Below, in pieces: positions 44,461 through 56,400 of a stretch of DNA of 64,000 bases. The stretch lies in the NCBI RefSeq assembly GCF_026151205.1, contig NC_087082.1, forward strand, positions 496,001 to 560,000, read 5' to 3'. Every line of letters begins with the position of its first letter. The first letter of the stretch is position 1. The stretch is from Bolinopsis microptera (taxonomy: Eukaryota; Ctenophora; Tentaculata; Lobata; Bolinopsidae). The position numbers were made by a program, and so were the translations under genes. The notes beneath the pieces are model-generated. The model did not search any database. It was not told where the DNA came from and worked only from the letters and a program-made list of their open reading frames with translations.

Positions 44461-47400
44461 TTTCCAGTTCCTCGTCCCCGTTCGGAAGATCTCTGTGCAT
44501 GTAATGTTTTCCTAGTGTATGTAATGTTATTTTAGTTTTCACCTTTCGCTGCTGTGCCTCTTGGTCTGCTTTCTGTAAGAGTATTGATTAGGGGGCCAAT
44601 AATATTTGCTGTGATGGTTAAATCAGCTAACAAAGTGAAAAATTGCTATTATCCTCCAAAACAGATTCCATTTTACTCTTTGTAAATTACCAGTTCACGT
44701 TACGGTCATCCCAATTCATTGATCGTCATTTTAATTTAATATTGAATATTCAAAATCGACAACCGAATGCCTGGTTCCAACTATGCCTTTTGATAGTCGG
44801 CAGTCGCCCTCGGTACCCATTTTGATTTACCTGTTTAGCTCTGAATGTGACATAATTCTCGTGAATCATCCTCAACATGTATTCCAGGAACTCCAGAACA
44901 GTAAAAATGCTCGCCCCCAGAAAGAGACCCAATACCCCACCAATATCTCCTGATAAACGCATTTAGTTTTACACACTGCTAATTTAGGACTTAAAGTTAA
45001 AATATTCATACGATCTGATGCTCATCATTAGCAAACATAACGACAATTTGATAATTTGACAAAATGTTTTGCAATTTCAGTATCAGCACCCCTGACCCCC
45101 TTCTGAGTAAAGCAGTATCACTCAATTAAGGCAATCAGAACAAACTGCCTTGTCTGTTGTCAGGTACTTAAAGAATATATTTACATGATCTCAACTTAAA
45201 TACATGATTATATAATTAATGGAAACAAAATTGTTACTAACCGAGAAGGTTTCCAAAACCATAAGAAATAACTTGATTGATAGTGTGTTTCTCAATTGAG
45301 GGGAAACTAATCTTTAAAATCACTATGTTCTTCTTTACCATCTCAGTAATAATTTTGCTCTTTATTTCGTTTACTCCTAAAAATAGGGATGTTGTAATGT
45401 TCATGTATTATTCCTGAACGTGATTCAGTGTTTCACTTTCATAATCTAAAACATTATTTTGCATTCATTCATCGACACTCAAGAATTTATCGGATCTAAT
45501 GGATCCCGTTGACAAATTATTGCTTTGGTTGACAGGAATTTGTTTCGCCACCGTGTGACGCTCATAGTCCTGCCTGCTGCATGACTAACGAATAAATCGC
45601 TCGCCCAAATTTTTAAAAGTCTTGTCAGCACTTGTGAAATCTTTAAATAGGCATATATATTTTACCAAAACCCATAATTAATTGGGTAGAGTGGACTGAA
45701 ACTTAGAGCAATCGAAAGTTATTAAAATTCGTAAGGCCGTGAATGAATGGGAAAAGCGAGCGATCGATTTTATTATCGGTATCATTTTGCATTTGCAGAC
45801 GGTCATTGAAATTAAAATCATTTCCTTTTGTTTGGGAAAGAGAGACACTGGCAGCGGTCCACTCTACCCAACTATGGGTTTAATTAAATTGGTCAAATAT
45901 CATCTATTTTTGATTAATGTCGGGGTACTTAACAACTTTACAAAGTCGAAACTGATAATTTCATTAATAAGGAGGTAATTTCAACGATTTCGAAATTTTA
46001 CCTTTGAAAAAATTTCCTTGTGTTTAGGTAAGCATATCTGTCGATAACTATCTGACATGAATGTGCCACTTTATACTCATTCAAGTTAGCATTAAATTCA
46101 TATATAAAACCATTTCACTATCGTGGGAAAGCAGCTAATCTAATCGAAATCACAAATGAGCAAAATTCTCACCTTTCGCTCGTGGCCGTGCAAACTTTGA
46201 GCGTTTGTTTGTTGTTGCGTGCGCATCCAATATTGAATCACCGTAAATTTTTGCATATTGGTATTTTATATATAGTTTAAGAAGCATGCAAAGTTTTAAA
46301 AGATTTCAAAATTGTAAAAATAGCCATTTTCAGTGATTTTAGCAATTTTTTAGCAAATCGGGCGTGTCCCCACGTGTGCTTTTTGATTTTTAACTTTTAA
46401 ACTAGCCTAGTGTAAAATATAGACCTATAGGAAGCAGAACTGAGCTCCACGACCCAAGGGATGGCCCAACACCGGAGAATACTAAATCACAAAATGGGTG
46501 TTTTTATAAAATTATTCTTCAAAAAAGGACTAACTTCAATGACAATAGCAAATAATATTAATAATATCTTTATGAAGGAGCAAAAGCTAAAAAAACTTGT
46601 TGGTAAATTTTCAGAATGCTCGAAGAATTATTTAACTTCAATAAGTGCTCAAATTTTGAATAAAAGTACTCCTTAATGGTGTAAAATCGATTTTGTAACA
46701 ACTTTAAGTTGTCAAAAATCAAATTTAAAAAACGGTTAATTTAATATATAATCAAGAGTGTTATAAGTATAAAAGAGTGCTGGCGCGTATTTTGCGCAAA
46801 TTTCTTAAAAACCTCCAAATAACTATTTCTTATAATTCTTTTCATCTTTTACATTGAATTAGATTGTATTGAACTTATAATATGCCTGCTTAACGACTCT
46901 ATATGAGTCTTAATGCCTGGAAAAACAGTAAAGGGGGTATACTAGTATATAGGGGGTAAATATGTAGTACTAGTAGAGTGAGTATAATGGCAGCGGTCGT
47001 GCTTGCCAGCACTGTGATGAGCACTTTGAACTTTCACAAACCGTCAACGAAAGACATGTTTCTTTTTTCGTTGTCTGTATTTGCTCTGGAGATATTTTCA
47101 AATCGATCCTTAACTTTTGATCTAACTGGTCTCTTTTTCGTTTCTTCTTTCTTTTTTCTTACTTCCTCCATTTTCTTTGTTACTTCATTTTCTAATCGAT
47201 GTCGGTACTCTTGCCATAACCTCTGCGTTCATTTCATAATGATAAACCAATAAAATGAAAAAAGTAATAGATTTGGCAGAGTTAAAAAAGAAATAGTTCC
47301 ATAATGCCCGAAAATAAAGAAATGAACCCTAAACTCACTTGAATAAATCTATCAGAGAGCAGGGAACTAGACACGCTGTATTCGTACTCCTTGACGTTGC

Positions 47401-50400
47401 ATGCTTTATCACATTTACAGCGTGATGCTCTGATCGTCGTGTTCTTGACTAAACAGTTTTAAAATTGCAGCAAAATTAAATAAAGGTATTTCGTGATATG
47501 AGAGTATTTAGCGGCCGAAAACAATATCCAGTAAATGTATCATTTATTGTTATATTTCTGAACCCTAGAGCGTAAAGTGATAGTCATATAATTGATAAGG
47601 AGAGATAAAGAACAACAAAACAATTAACAACAGATACTCACGAATTTGCTGGAGAGTTGTCACTACGCAATTATACATGTTTTTCATGGTACACAGTTTG
47701 GTGTTTGTATCAGTGTCACCTGCAGAACCTATAGTAGGAACAAAAGTTAAGAGACTGCACGTGTGCTGATGGCGCGTGTTTAGACTCCACGTGTTTAGAC
47801 TACACGTGTTTAGACTGCACGTGTTTAGACTACACGTGTTTAGACTGCACGTGTTTAGACTACACGTGTTTAGACTCCACGTGTTTAGACTGCACGTGTT
47901 TAGACTACACGTGTTTAGACTACACGTGTTTAGACTGCACGTGTTTAGACTACACGTGTTTAGACTACACGTGTTTAGACTACACGTGTTTAGACTACAC
48001 GTGTTTAGACTACACGTGTTTAGACTACACGTGTTTAGACTACACGTGTTTAGACTCCACGTGTGCTGATGGCACGTGTTTGTTCTTAGCACCATTACTT
48101 GGCCTTGTGAAAATGTGCACAAGAATGGACCTGAGATACAGTTTCAAAGTTTGAAACTGTATTTGAGATGGAGAGTGGGCCCTGGCCGCTCTTACTTTGC
48201 ATTGTGTTTACTTGAGCGATAAAGAAGACTTCCTTGTGTTCCAGATGGACTATTGAATGTGTTTAATAATCCTGTTCCTTTTACGGAAGGCGCCTGAATT
48301 GACAAAATCACGAAATCTTTGTCTCTATACTTCTTTTTCTAACTATAAATGAGATTTCCCCCAATTTTATATCTTGATCAGTCAATATTCACGTTCGCTT
48401 ATTTCAAACATTTGAGACTCATGACACTGTTTTCTAAAGCCCCTCTCCCCCTTTACCCCCCCCCCCCCCTTAACCCCCCCCCCCTTTACCCCCTGTATAA
48501 GTGCTGATCACAATTACATATCTACTCAGAAAAAAATGATAAAGCCTAAAGGTAGGGACGGAAAAACAAATGGTGGTGTATATATGTCTGGAAAACTTAA
48601 GACAAATTCATATAATTGCGTTATTACACGAATTACACACTTATTTCACAAAATGAAAGTTTATTATACATTCGGCAATTCTTACTAAGCTTCACATTTT
48701 TACCATCATGTCATATCTACTTCTACTTTTACTTTGAGGTCTACACGAACATCCTTTTACCCATGCCAAGGACTGATTCATCATTCAACCCCCGAACATT
48801 ATTTTCGAGCCACACAAGCCACATTCCCCTAAAATTATTGTAATCTGAAAGATATATTGCAATTCGATTGTGATAGCTTGATTTGAAAACCTCTGATTGA
48901 TCAATTGATCGCTCCAATCCCAAGGTTCTTGGGCCAGATATATTCTAATGTACCGTCACAATAGTGACTTTAAATAAATAATACAACTAAAAATACCAAA
49001 TGTCTCGTACCCCTCCCCCTTTAACGTACCTTCTTTAAAAGGAACACAATCGCACATTTGGATTATGTAGGTCCTAAAACATTTATTAATGCATGTAGAG
49101 GTTCTGTACTGATCGTCCTGCACACAGTCCCCCTGTCCGTAGGGTTCTTTCAGCAAATACGTCTGAAAAATATAGTACTTAGTGCCCTGCTACTAGAGTA
49201 CTTAGTGCCCTGCTACTAGAATACTTAGTGCCATTCTGCTAGAGTACTTAGTGCCCTGCTACTAGAGTACTTAGTGCACTGCTACTAAAGTACTTAGTGC
49301 CCTGCTACTAGAGTACTTAGTGCCCTGCTACTAGAGTACTTAGTGCCCTGCTACTAGAGTACTTAGTGCCCTGCTACTAGAGTACTTAGTGCACTGCTAC
49401 TAAAGTACTTAGTGCCCTGTTACTAGAGTACTTAGTGCCCTGCTACTAGAGTACTTAGTGCCCTGCTACTAGAGTACTTAGTGCCCTGCTTCTAGAGTAC
49501 TTAGTGCCCTGCTACTAGAGTACTTAGTGCCCTGCTACTAGAGTACTTAGTGCCCTGCTACTAGAGTACTTAGTGCCCTGCTACTAGAGTACTTAGTGCC
49601 CTGCTTCTAGAGTACTTAGTGCCCTGCTACTAGAGTACTTAGTGCCTTGCTGCTAGAGTACTTAGTGCCCTGCTACTAGAGTACTTAGTGCCTTGCTGCT
49701 AGAGTACTTAGTGCCCTGCTACTAGAGTACTTAGTGCCCTGCTACTAGAGTACTTAGTGCCCTGCTACTAGAGTACTTAGTGCCCTGCTACTAGAGTACT
49801 TAGTGCCTTGCTGCTAGAGTACTTAGTGCCCTGCTACTAGAGTACTTAGTGCCCTGCTACTAGAGTACTTAGTGCCCTGCTACTAGAGTACTTAGTGCCC
49901 TGCTACTGGAGTACTTAGTGCCCTGCTACTAGAGTACTTAGTGCCCTGCTACTAGAGTACTTAGTGCCCTGCTACTAGAGTACTTAGTGCCCTGCTACTA
50001 GAGTACTTAGTGCCCTGCTACTAGAGTACGTAGTGCCCTGCTACTGGAGTACTTAGTGCCCTGCTATTGGAGTACTTAGTGCCCTGTTACTAGAGTACTT
50101 AGTGCCCTGTTACTAGAGTACTTAGTTCCCTGCTACTAGAGTACTTAGTGCCCTGCTACTAAACACGATTATAAAGCGAATGTTTTTGTAAGTGACTTAC
50201 TAGGAGTATAGTTGAATACAAAATTTGAATTAGTACTTAGTGCCCTGTTACTAGAGTACTTAGTTCCCTGCTACTAGAGTACTTAGTGCCCTGCTACTAA
50301 ACACGATTATAAAGCGAATGTTTTTGTAAGTGACTTACTAGGAGTATAGTTGAATACAAAATTTGAATTTGAAAATATTAGGATTTTAAAATCCAGCGTA

Positions 50401-53400
50401 ATGTACCTCTCTGTAGCCAAGTTGAATGAAGTATTGAAGTCCAGGCGAGACGACGAATCCTTTGTTTCCAACGTTACCTGCTTCCAAATGATCGTGGAAA
50501 CTTATCTTGAATCCTTCACTCGGCTCCGTTAGCTTCATCTTGTAGAATGGTGATTTATGTTATTGTAAGATCACTTATATATATTAGTGTAAGATAACTA
50601 ATATAATATATATATGTATATATATATATATACATATATTTATAAGATCTAATCCTTTTATATTTAAGATCACTGTTGGAGTACTAGTAGTGGGGATATT
50701 GAGAAACTGACATTTTGTAACAATTGAGCTATTCAGGTTATGAATGTAATTTTACGCAGTATTTCTGATTTACGATATTCTTATGCCAATGACAACGAAT
50801 CCAGTCCTCAATTTTAATAAATATTAAATATAAGCTGAATCTTACCATTCTGTATTGTGAATTTTGAGCATGCAAGAAAAGTGATAGACCTCCCAGATTC
50901 CCCGGAATTGAAGCGTTTAGGAAACCGTTGGGGTTAATTTTGAAACAGTTGCCTTGGTGTGTAACCTGCCTCTGAAACCAATCATTGCCCATGACAGCCG
51001 AACAGTTTTTGAAACCGATCTTGCAGGTGAAGATGTCTGAATTCAGTGGCCCTCCATCTTTGTAGATTTCATTTAATGTTGTGTTACTTGCTGGGTCATC
51101 TGTAGAAGGATTTTTACAATTTTAAACTTTGCAAAGTTTTCATAGATATCATGGATCAAAAACGTTTATAAAGTTTTGTTAAAGATTTGTTGTAGAGTTC
51201 TCGTGGAGTATCCTTGTTTTACCTTGAATATGTTTTCCATTTGTCAGAATGTCGACAACAGCTTCCTTACCACCCAACAGACCAGAATCTTCCTTTTCAT
51301 ATATCATATTGTATATCTGCCTGAAGGGGTCATTAGAATAAAATGGGGAAAGTCAGAAAGTGGCGACCGCCTCCGCTACCACGCTATACGTGGGGGCGGC
51401 ACCTCCGCTACCACGCTATACGTGGGGGCGGTACCTCCGCTACCACGCTATACGTGGGGGCGGCACCTCCGCTACCACGCTATACGTGGGGGCGGCACCT
51501 CCGCTACCACGTTATACGTGGGGGCGGCACCTCCGCTACCACGCTATACGTGGGGGCGGCACCTCCGCTACCACGCTATACGTGGGGGCGGCACCTCCGC
51601 TACCACGCTATACGTGGGGGCGGCACCTCCGCTACCACGCTATACGTGGGGGCGGCACCTCCGCTTCCACGCTATACGTGGGGGCGGCACCTCCGCTACC
51701 ACGCTATACGTGGGGGCGGCACCTCCGCTACCACGCTATACGTGGGGGCGGCACCTCCGCTACCACGCTATACGTGGGGGCGGCACCTCCGCTACCACGC
51801 TATACGTGGGGGCGGCACCTCCGCTACCACGCTATACGTGGGGGCGGCACCTCCGCTACCACGCTATACGTGGGGGCGGCACCTCCGCTACCACGTTATA
51901 CGTGGGGGCGGCACCTCCGCTACCACGTTATACGTGGGGGCGGCACCTCCGCTACCACGCTATACGTGGGGGCGGCACCTCCGCTACCACGCTATACATG
52001 GGGGCTCATTATTAAACTTAAAGAACAAACGTCCGATAGGTGTATTATCCCGTCTACTCTATATTCGGGGTACAAATTGTTTATTTCGAACTGTTTTACA
52101 GTTTTTAAACTCACTTGAGTTTTTCGTTTTTATCAAGATAATCCTTCCTGATTTTGTTGATATTACACAAGGATATAGTAGGAAAGGGGATTGCTTCAAC
52201 ATCGTCAGATCTTCTTATCTGTGAATTATGAGATAAGAGTCAGATCTTCTTATCTGTGAATTATGAGATAAGATCACTGGATTTCTTCGAGTTCTAACTT
52301 ATGTCATTTAGTTATATGTCAACAGTAACGATATGGAGCTACAGTTGAAAGATAACATTTAGTTAGATGTCAACAGTAACGATATTATATATTATAAAGG
52401 AGCTACAGTTGAAAGATAACAACCAAACCTCAAACTTGGTGCCAGTGGGCCGGGACCTGTAGTCACATATACCCTTGTAACACGTATAAACAGTGTAAAC
52501 CACAGCTGCCAGCCATACCACGAAGAAACAAGCTCGTGAGATTTTCTTTCCTTGAAAGAACAACTTGACCCCGTGTGCTGTGGTGTCCTGGGCGAACTCT
52601 GAGAAACTCTCTACAGCTCCTGTAGAGTATAGTGTAATATAGGGGGGGGGGGGGTGTGCTGTGGTGTCCTGGGCAAACTCTGAAAAACTCTCTACAGCTC
52701 CTGAGGGTGGGCACATCTTTTAGATTCATCTGATTAATTTTTTAGGAAAAGGCTGGTAAAAATAAAAAAGTTTTTTGGAGTCCAGGGTTTTCTATTTTTG
52801 GAATAGAATTTAGAGATCCGTTATTAATTATTTGTGCAATGTATCGAATTTTTGTAAACTATGTAATAGTACCTACAAACATTTTGAATTTAGCATGGAA
52901 AATGTATGTGATCGTCAACAGCACCAAAATGGAAACTGCAAATGTGTAGAGTCATCATGCCAAGTTATACCTTATAGTATACCTTATCGGACGTTATTTG
53001 ACCGGAAATTGCGTGAACGGACCTAATTTGGAACGGATGTTAAAATGAACACTCAATAGGGGCCATCTATTTAGGACGTCCACCAAAATTTAAACGAACA
53101 TTAAAATTAACGGACATTAAAAATAAAATGAACGCTATAAGCGTCTAATTATTGTCCGTTCAAATAAAGTTCGATAAGGTAAACCATATTTACAGCAGGA
53201 AATTAGTGGGAAATTGAAATGGTTGCTTAAACTGTGAAATTATTTGAACTTAGTGAGGAAGGTCGTTATTGAATACGTCGGAGTCAAGTCAGCTGATATC
53301 AGCTATTTTTCATAACCAGGAAACGGTGATAAGTCTACATATCACATTACTAAAAATGTGATAAGTCTACATATCACATTACTGAAAATGTGATAAGTCT

Positions 53401-56400
53401 ACATATCACATTACTGAAATGGTGATAAGTCTACATATCACATTACTGAAAATGTGATAAGTCTACATATCACATTACTGAAAATGTGATAAGTCTACAT
53501 ATCACATTACTGAAAATGTGATAAGTCTACATATCACATTACTGAAGATTGGTTAAAGGGTGTGATCATTGTCATTGGGAAGAAAGGAGACACTTCAGTC
53601 TGCGGGAACAACAGAGGGATCACCTTAAGGTCTACAGCATCCAAGCTTTTTCAGATGATTCTTCTTAAGCACCTCCTGTCTTTAATTTCTGCCTAAACTT
53701 TTCTGCATTTCTGGCTGAGACCAACAAGATCATCAGTCAAGGCGCAGTGCTGCAGAAAGAGATGAAGACGGTCGAGGAAAAGGTCATTCTGGACACCGAT
53801 TATGCTGATGACATGGCTATTATGGACAACTCAGGGGAAGGCCTACAGGAATCAACTGATCTATTAGTTCATTACAGCTCCTACGCTGGGCTCAGAATAA
53901 ATGCAAAGAAGACCCAATGCATGGCTGTAAGCAAGTGCGCCTCTCAGCGACCTTTCATCAAGGATGATTGTATTGAGCTGTCGGTTGAGGGTGAACCCGT
54001 CGAGCAGGTTAGCAACTTTGTCTACCTGGGTGCAACTATCAGTGGGGATGGGACAATCAACAGAGACCTGGATGTCCGTATCCAGAAGGCTAATGGCGCC
54101 TTTCATCAGCTCTGGAACATTTGGAATAGCAGAACTATAAAGACTTCAACCAAGATCAGGATCTATAGGGCTGCTGTCCTCACCATCTTGTTGTATGGAG
54201 CTGAAGTCTGGAACACCACCAAAAAGCAGATGAAACGCTTCGAGGTTTTCCATCAAACCTCCTTGAGAAGGATCCTTAGGATTAAATGGTTCTTTCATGT
54301 GACCAACGACGAAGTTCTTAGGAGGGCTGGCATCAAGTCAGTTGAGACTTTCATCAGTGCTGCCAGGCTACGTTGGTATGGACATGTAGTTAGAATGCCA
54401 GACTCTAGACTACCGAGGTTTCTGTTAAACTGGAAGCCAAATTATGGAAAGAGGTCAAGGGGCAGACCCCGTAAGAACTGGAAGTCCTGCGTACTCGAAG
54501 ATGCTGCTAAGTTTACAGGTGTTGAAAACATCGACAACGACACAACAGAAGCTTTGGCTACCAACCGAGTACAGTGGAGACATATGTTACGCCGCCAACG
54601 CGATGTGTGTGATGCAGGCCACTCCAACGACTAGGAGGAGACCTTACCATGTAACATGTATGTGTATGTATGAAAATGTGATAAGTCTACATATCACATT
54701 ACTGAAAATGTGATAAGTCTACATATCACATTACTGAAAATGTGATAAGTCTACATATCACATTACTGAAAATGTGATAAGTCTTCATATCACATTACTA
54801 AAAATGTGATAAGTCTACATATCACATTACTGAAAATGTGATAAGTCTACATATCACATTACTGAAAATGTGATAAGTCTACATAAGGACAAACAGATTG
54901 AAGGAGTCGCGTACGTTACGGCACGTGCTAATTTTATACATTTATTTTCCCTAAGAGATGAGTTTCAGTTGATGTAAACGCCAAGTCACGTGAAATAGTA
55001 AGTTTAATTTCTCATCACTAGCAGGGCACTAAGTACTCATGTCTCACTGACCATTCTTTACGGATATAGATTAATGAGTGACTCAATGCTAATGTTCTAT
55101 AATTTGTAATGAATACAATTTCACAATTTTGTAAGAGAATTTAATTTTTGTTGTTGAATCTTGGTATTATTAGAAGATCGGGGTAAAAGTATTAAGTATT
55201 AGTAAGTTAGTTAGTTATGTTTACCACGACTTATACATTGGACATTGTGTGAACGGACATAATTTTGAACGAACATTAAAATTAACGCTCAAAGCCAAGG
55301 GTATTAAAAACCATTAAAAATCCCAATGAACTGAACGTTCAAAGCAAATAGTCCACGAGGGTACTAGTGTGAATTGCTCCCTATACAAAACATTTTATCG
55401 TATTCATGAATTATAAATACTAGCAGAAACCCGTCTAACCATAAAGTGGTGTCAAGATAAAACAATATTTATTTATTTTGTGATTTTTACACCACTAGAG
55501 GGTCCAAATTTCGTGGGACCTAAAAGTAAAGTTATTATTTATTGGCCAATTTTTTATTTCTTCATACTGGTCAAAAGGCAGTAAAAATATTCGACCGCAC
55601 GTAAAAAGTTTCGATGGTATATCTCTCACGGTTTTCGTGAAAAGTTGTGTTAAAGTTGTGTCAGTAAAATGATAATACATATATATCGTCTCGCTTTATA
55701 GAAAGTAAGATAAATATTCTGAATTGATTAAAGGTAATTTTATCACAAGTGAAAATATTGGGAACAGATTTAAGCAGGCTGTAGGCTGCAGGGTGGTGTC
55801 TGAGGTTGAACTCGTGCTGATTGTAAAATCTAGTTTACTGAGGTTAAAACCTTTTTTTGAAATACTAGAGAAGACTTGTGAAAATGAAAAATTCACAAAA
55901 GTTTCACGACTTGAGAATATGAACGACTTGTAAATATGCAAAAATGTCAAAGGAACTGTAAAGCTATAGGAACTGTAAAACTTGATTTAGGTACTGGTAA
56001 TACTTTTCCTAGGTTGAACTTGACACTTGTCAGCGAGTATATTAAGATTAAACTTGTTTTGGTTTGTCACCATGCAGCAGCTGTCGGGAATCCTGTCAGT
56101 CTAGCTTTCGAAGGATTAACAGAACTTAAGCTTACGTGAGTTTTGTACGCCGACCTTTTGCACAATCTGTTTAAATCTACGAGTAGTATCTTTACGACCT
56201 GGAACTATTACAGAGGTCAGAATGAAACTAACTAATTGTCATAATATGGGACTTTTCAACTTACATCTGTTTATAATTAGATGACACTTGCACCGAGTGA
56301 GCTAAATCGCTCTACTCCCGGCCACTCTACTATCACTCTACCACCGGCCACTCTAATATCACTCTACCCCCACTATAATATCACTCTACCCCCCACTCTA

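Noticed and set aside
46461-46676. 71-codon plus-strand ORF in a channel-gene intron
   Set aside because: Low-complexity Lys/Asn/Ile composition, and no support on the strand opposite to the host gene.
47565-48122. 185-codon minus-strand Ser-Leu-Asn-Thr-Cys repeat ORF
   Set aside because: The 15-bp unit is a multiple of three, so it stays open. Its lower part contains channel exon 8 read through into the intron; the repeat itself is intronic.
48741-48960. Possible extra channel exon (minus strand, YCDGTLEYIWPKN)
   Set aside because: No donor in frame and no phase-compatible acceptor. Exons 7 and 8 already join directly and match the family pattern FKEGD...LCT.
51176-52224. Three overlapping long ORFs in different plus-strand frames
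   Set aside because: All are produced by the 32-bp GC-rich repeat, which has no stops in any frame; the true coding here is on the minus strand (channel exons on both sides).
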